From: Ettlia oleoabundans
Taxonomy: Eukaryota > Chlorophyta > Chlorophyceae > Chlamydomonadales
Direction of reading: 5' to 3'
DNA length: 20,439 nucleotides
Assembly: GCA_019693395.1 (NCBI GenBank)
Contig: JAAMXP010003438.1
Location: 3,110-23,548 of the forward strand
The notes under the pieces are model-generated. The model saw only the letters and a program-made list of their open reading frames with translations. It searched no databases and was not told the DNA's origin. This document shows positions 17,630 to 20,439 of the stretch, in pieces. A program made the translations under genes and the position numbers. Every line of letters starts with the position of its first letter. The first letter of the stretch is position 1.

Positions 17630-18336
17630 TTGCAATCTGCGTTGTACCGGCCTTCACTAAGAATCGAACAAAGTATCCGCACGCGTGTCTAGACATGCGC
17701 CCTCAACCTTCAAATTGTGCCCCTAGATAGTGTTCTACAGCTGTTTCAGCGCGTTATACAAGTCTCACAGGGGCGCCCCGCAGGGCTTAGCAGGCCTCAG
17801 CAGGCCTTTCACGGTGCACACGATTTGCAACGAACGAACCTGAAGGGGAGCCATTTCACGGAGGGAGGGTGGGGGGTGGGGGGGCAGCCCCATCAGAAAT
17901 AATGTTTGTCCGGCCTAACAAGCAATTGCCTCGGAAGCGGCGTCGGCACGAATAGTGTGACTAGGTCAGGATCCAGCAGGGCAGCGATCACGAAAGATGT
18001 CTGCATCTCTCCACTAGATGTCTATTCAGCCACACGGTACTAAATTAGTGGCAACCTGAAAAGCAAAACCAGAGCCAATAAACCTTGTCTAATAATTGCC
18101 GCTGCTGTTGCCAGCTCAGCATCGGCGGCACCATGCTGCGTGTGCAAGCTGTGGCTGTTTGGAGGCTCTTGCATGCAGCGGATGCATTTGGCAAGCGGAC
18201 ATTGAACTGATTCCTGGCCCAGGGCAATGCCTCGGCACATAAATCCAGTGCCCCAGCTGTCTGTGCATTGCCGCTGCTGCTGGGAGGGTCTTCAGGCAGT
18301 GGCTGCGCCCGGCTGAGAAGAGCTGGAGAGCCATGA
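17630..18336. other. No supported gene
   Basis: Open frames on both strands between about 18040 and 18420 lack recognisable motifs and compete with each other. A G-rich simple run lies at about 17865-17885. Nothing else was recognised. Confidence 0.35.
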
Positions 18337-19083
18337 CAGTTACTGGTTGCTAAACCTTCTGGCTGTCCGACTGCCGACTTCACAAGTGCCGGCTGTGCTA
18401 TTGATGCCACAGTGCATAGCAAAGGCGACTGCGGCGGTGCTCAGTGCGATGGGCGGGATGCTGTTAAGCACATTTACAAAAGCCTATACAAGAAGGCTAG
18501 ACAGGTTACTGATGCAGCTCTTCAAGTGTGAATCATCGCTGCTAGTGTTGGCCTTGTTGACACAAATACGGGCTAGGCATGGCGGCGGGCAAGCGGCGGC
18601 GGAGGCTGGCAGCGGGCGGAGGTTGGGCACCTGGCCTCAGCGCTTGTGAATGCTGTTGCGCCGCTGATGACATTACCGTGGGAGGCGAAAAGCTGGGCGC
18701 AGCCGGCGCTGCGCAATCGTTCAGACCGACTAATAGAGGCAACACATGGTGCAGACGTCGCACCGCAAGGAGGTTTCTGCAGGGTGCACAGCGGAGCGAG
18801 AAAGACAATGCGGCAGTAAAAAGCAATTGCAGTAACATCACGCACAACGGCCCGGCCCGCCGCCGCTGCCAGCCCAATGGCTGGCAGGAGACTTAGTGCC
18901 AGCTTGAGTTTGGAAGGCAAGACACGCTAGTGAAGACCTTGTTCAGCAGGATCCTCCAATGCAACCTCCAAGCTCTTCTGCACTCGCAGCGTGCCTGTCT
19001 TCGTAGCCTTTGCTGTGATAGCTTGCTACGAACTGCATTCATACCAACTGCCATTCCCACTGCTGGGAGGTTGCTTACAGTGA
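18337..19083 (+). other. Single-frame stretch with protein-like blocks: unidentified gene or pseudogene
   Basis: Three open blocks share one plus-strand reading frame: 18337-18531 (with DGRDAVKHIYKSLYKKARQV), 18577-18819 (with GHLASALVNAVAPLMTLPW and RNRSDRLIEATHGADVAP) and 18934-19083 (with VFVAFAVIACYELHSYQLPF, a possible membrane segment). Blocks 1 and 2 could be joined in phase by a 51-base intron from CAA|GTGTGA to GGGCTAG|GC, which removes both stops between them. The gap between blocks 2 and 3 contains a TAA, TAG and TGA and no convincing splice pair. The family is unknown. The stretch is tail to tail with the GNAT gene. A 98-codon minus-strand ORF (18542-18838, N-terminus MLLQLLFTAALSFSLRCAPC) overlaps and is an alternative reading. 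Confidence 0.25.
19075..19079 (-). terminator. TGTAA poly(A) signal of the GNAT gene
   Basis: TGTAA on the minus strand stands about 103 bases after the GNAT stop codon, at the expected position and orientation for a green-algal poly(A) signal. Chance occurrence is possible. Confidence 0.5.
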
Positions 19084-19181
19084 TCAAGCAAGAGGATGCA
19101 ACAAACTCGCGCATACACACAAGCATATACCTGATCAGCAACCAACAGGCATGCATACACACGTGTATGTGCCTAGCTGGG

Positions 19182-20092
19182 TTACGACTGGCTCTTGCTG
19201 CCGGGTGAGCCTGTTGGGGAAGTCTTAGGTGAAACAGAAAACGTAAATGCAAAAAACTCCTTGCCATCCTCCAGTGGGCCCAGCTTCCAGTTCCTGATTG
19301 CAGACAAAATCTGGTTCACTTCAGTGTGATCCACGAAAAATTGGGTGTCCATGAGGCACCTGCACAGACAGACAGTAGACGGATTGACTCAGGCTGGGAG
19401 GATAGCAAAGAAAAGCAGCAGACTAAATTAGAGCACCGTCATGTTCATGTATATACCTGCCATCTGAAAAACACAGCGTCTTGCCCTGAACATATGGAAT
19501 AGCACAATGCTGCACAATCTCATGTGCAGCCTGCATGATGGTGGTGCGATCACACACACGCTCCGTGGCGCGCTCGAGCGCACGCACTGCATACGGGTGC
19601 GAGGTGACCAGGCCGGCAGCATAGTAATGGTCCACTGCCCATGCCAGTCGGCAAAGCTTCTTGGCTACTCCGCGCTGGCGATAGGCAGAGTGCACCACCA
19701 GCTGTGTGATCCAAGAGACCTTGCCCTGCAAGCATTGGGTGGCCCATTTCAATCCACTTGCCCGTTGTTCCAAGACTCGAGCACAATGGTGTACTGACAC
19801 AGCTCACCTTGCCAGGGATGTCATACCGATAGACAATTGCATGGCCCACCAAAACCTCAGCCTCATCCTCCAGCACTGTTGCGCTGATTAAGGAACACCT
19901 CTGTTCATCAAACAAGTGGTCGCTGCGCAGCTTGGCGGCGGTGAGCCGCACACGCCCTCGTGTCTGCAGGCCGTAAGGGTTCTCACCCCACTGGCCGTAG
20001 TTATTGGAGAACAGCTTAGCATGACGTCTCAAGTCGGCATCTGAAACCGCTGAAGGAGACACCTCCGCGTAATTCACTCGCCCACTTGACAT
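19182..20092 (-). CDS. GNAT-family N-acetyltransferase
   Basis: Likely reaction: transfer of acetyl from acetyl-CoA to an amine; the substrate cannot be told. Three exons in coding order: 19808-20092, 19457-19725, 19182-19359; junction phases 0 and 2, 732 bases, 243 aa, ending in TAA. The core has a beta strand ending YRYDIPGK, then GKVSWITQLVVHSAYRQRGV, where R111-Q-R-G114-V-A116 fits the acetyl-CoA-binding R/QxxGxA/G loop after a beta-4 strand. The C-terminal part contains CFSDGRCLMDTQFFVDHTEV and WKLGPLEDGKEFFAF, a conserved-looking tail I associate with fungal and algal GNAT proteins of unknown substrate. The ATG at 20092 gives MSSGRVNYAEV; no targeting peptide or membrane segment is apparent, so a cytosolic or nuclear protein is inferred. 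Confidence 0.85.
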
Positions 20093-20439
20093 GCTGCTGT
20101 GGTGGCAGGGGCTATCACGCTTAGTTTATGCTTTCCCTGGCACCGCTTATTCGTTGCCGCTGCGCGCTGCCCACTATCCCACACCCTCGGCGTCAGACAG
20201 GATGCAACCGAACAGAGTACTCACGGGCTCAAACTTAACATAACATAAGCGCGAAGTGAGATAAACGGTTCTGCCGGAGAAGACGAAGTGCAGTCTAAGT
20301 GCACAAGACCCCCTTTGAAGGGTGGCCAAAAACTAATTCCCCGATGTCGCAATTTCTCAATTTCTCTATTGTTTCTGGTCTTACGAGACTCAAACGATCG
20401 CCTCCCCCCCCCTTACCCCCCGTCTTGTCTCTCCTCCAC
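20093..20439. other. Upstream region of the GNAT gene
   Basis: This 347-base stretch should contain the GNAT leader and promoter on the minus strand. No clear TATA element or coding frame was recognised. It ends in a C-rich run (about 20402-20420) close to the window edge. Confidence 0.5.

Overview
This window is nuclear DNA of a eukaryote, most likely a chlorophyte green alga. The genes are split by many short GT-AG introns (mostly about 90-250 bases) and the exons are GC-rich. The proteins contain long Ala/Pro/Gln/Gly tracts. Two of the four recognisable genes have the green-algal poly(A) signal TGTAA shortly after the stop codon. The closest relatives of these proteins that I recognise are plant-type. 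No rRNA, tRNA, CRISPR array or intact transposon was seen.

Layout. (1) Positions 44-2489, plus strand: the 3' part of a BRE1/HUB-type histone H2B E3 ubiquitin ligase, nine exons ending in a C-terminal RING finger; the 5' part lies outside the window. (2) Positions 2809-7756, minus strand, tail to tail with BRE1: an eight-exon gene for a plant-type non-canonical poly(A) polymerase/nucleotidyltransferase (about 1209 aa) with a very long low-complexity tail that contains a 30-bp coding minisatellite. (3) Positions 8246-12357, minus strand: a 15-exon PRP38B-type spliceosome factor (383 aa) with an N-terminal PRP38 domain and a C-terminal RS domain built from small, same-phase exons. (4) Positions about 12.4-19.1 kb: no recognisable intact gene. 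This stretch holds an 84-bp tandem repeat, an AT-rich island with broken reading frames that resemble a PD-(D/E)XK nuclease, and several plus-strand open frames with protein-like composition but no family I can name. (5) Positions 19182-20092, minus strand: a three-exon GNAT-family acetyltransferase (243 aa).

The three housekeeping-type genes all act on chromatin or RNA (H2B ubiquitination, RNA 3'-end nucleotidyl transfer, splicing). Eukaryotic neighbours need not be functionally linked, and I infer no operon-like relation. All exon models were built by hand from splice consensus, reading-phase continuity and remembered family motifs. Phase closes exactly, with no internal stop, for all four main genes. 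The middle accessory region is the part most worth experimental or database follow-up.
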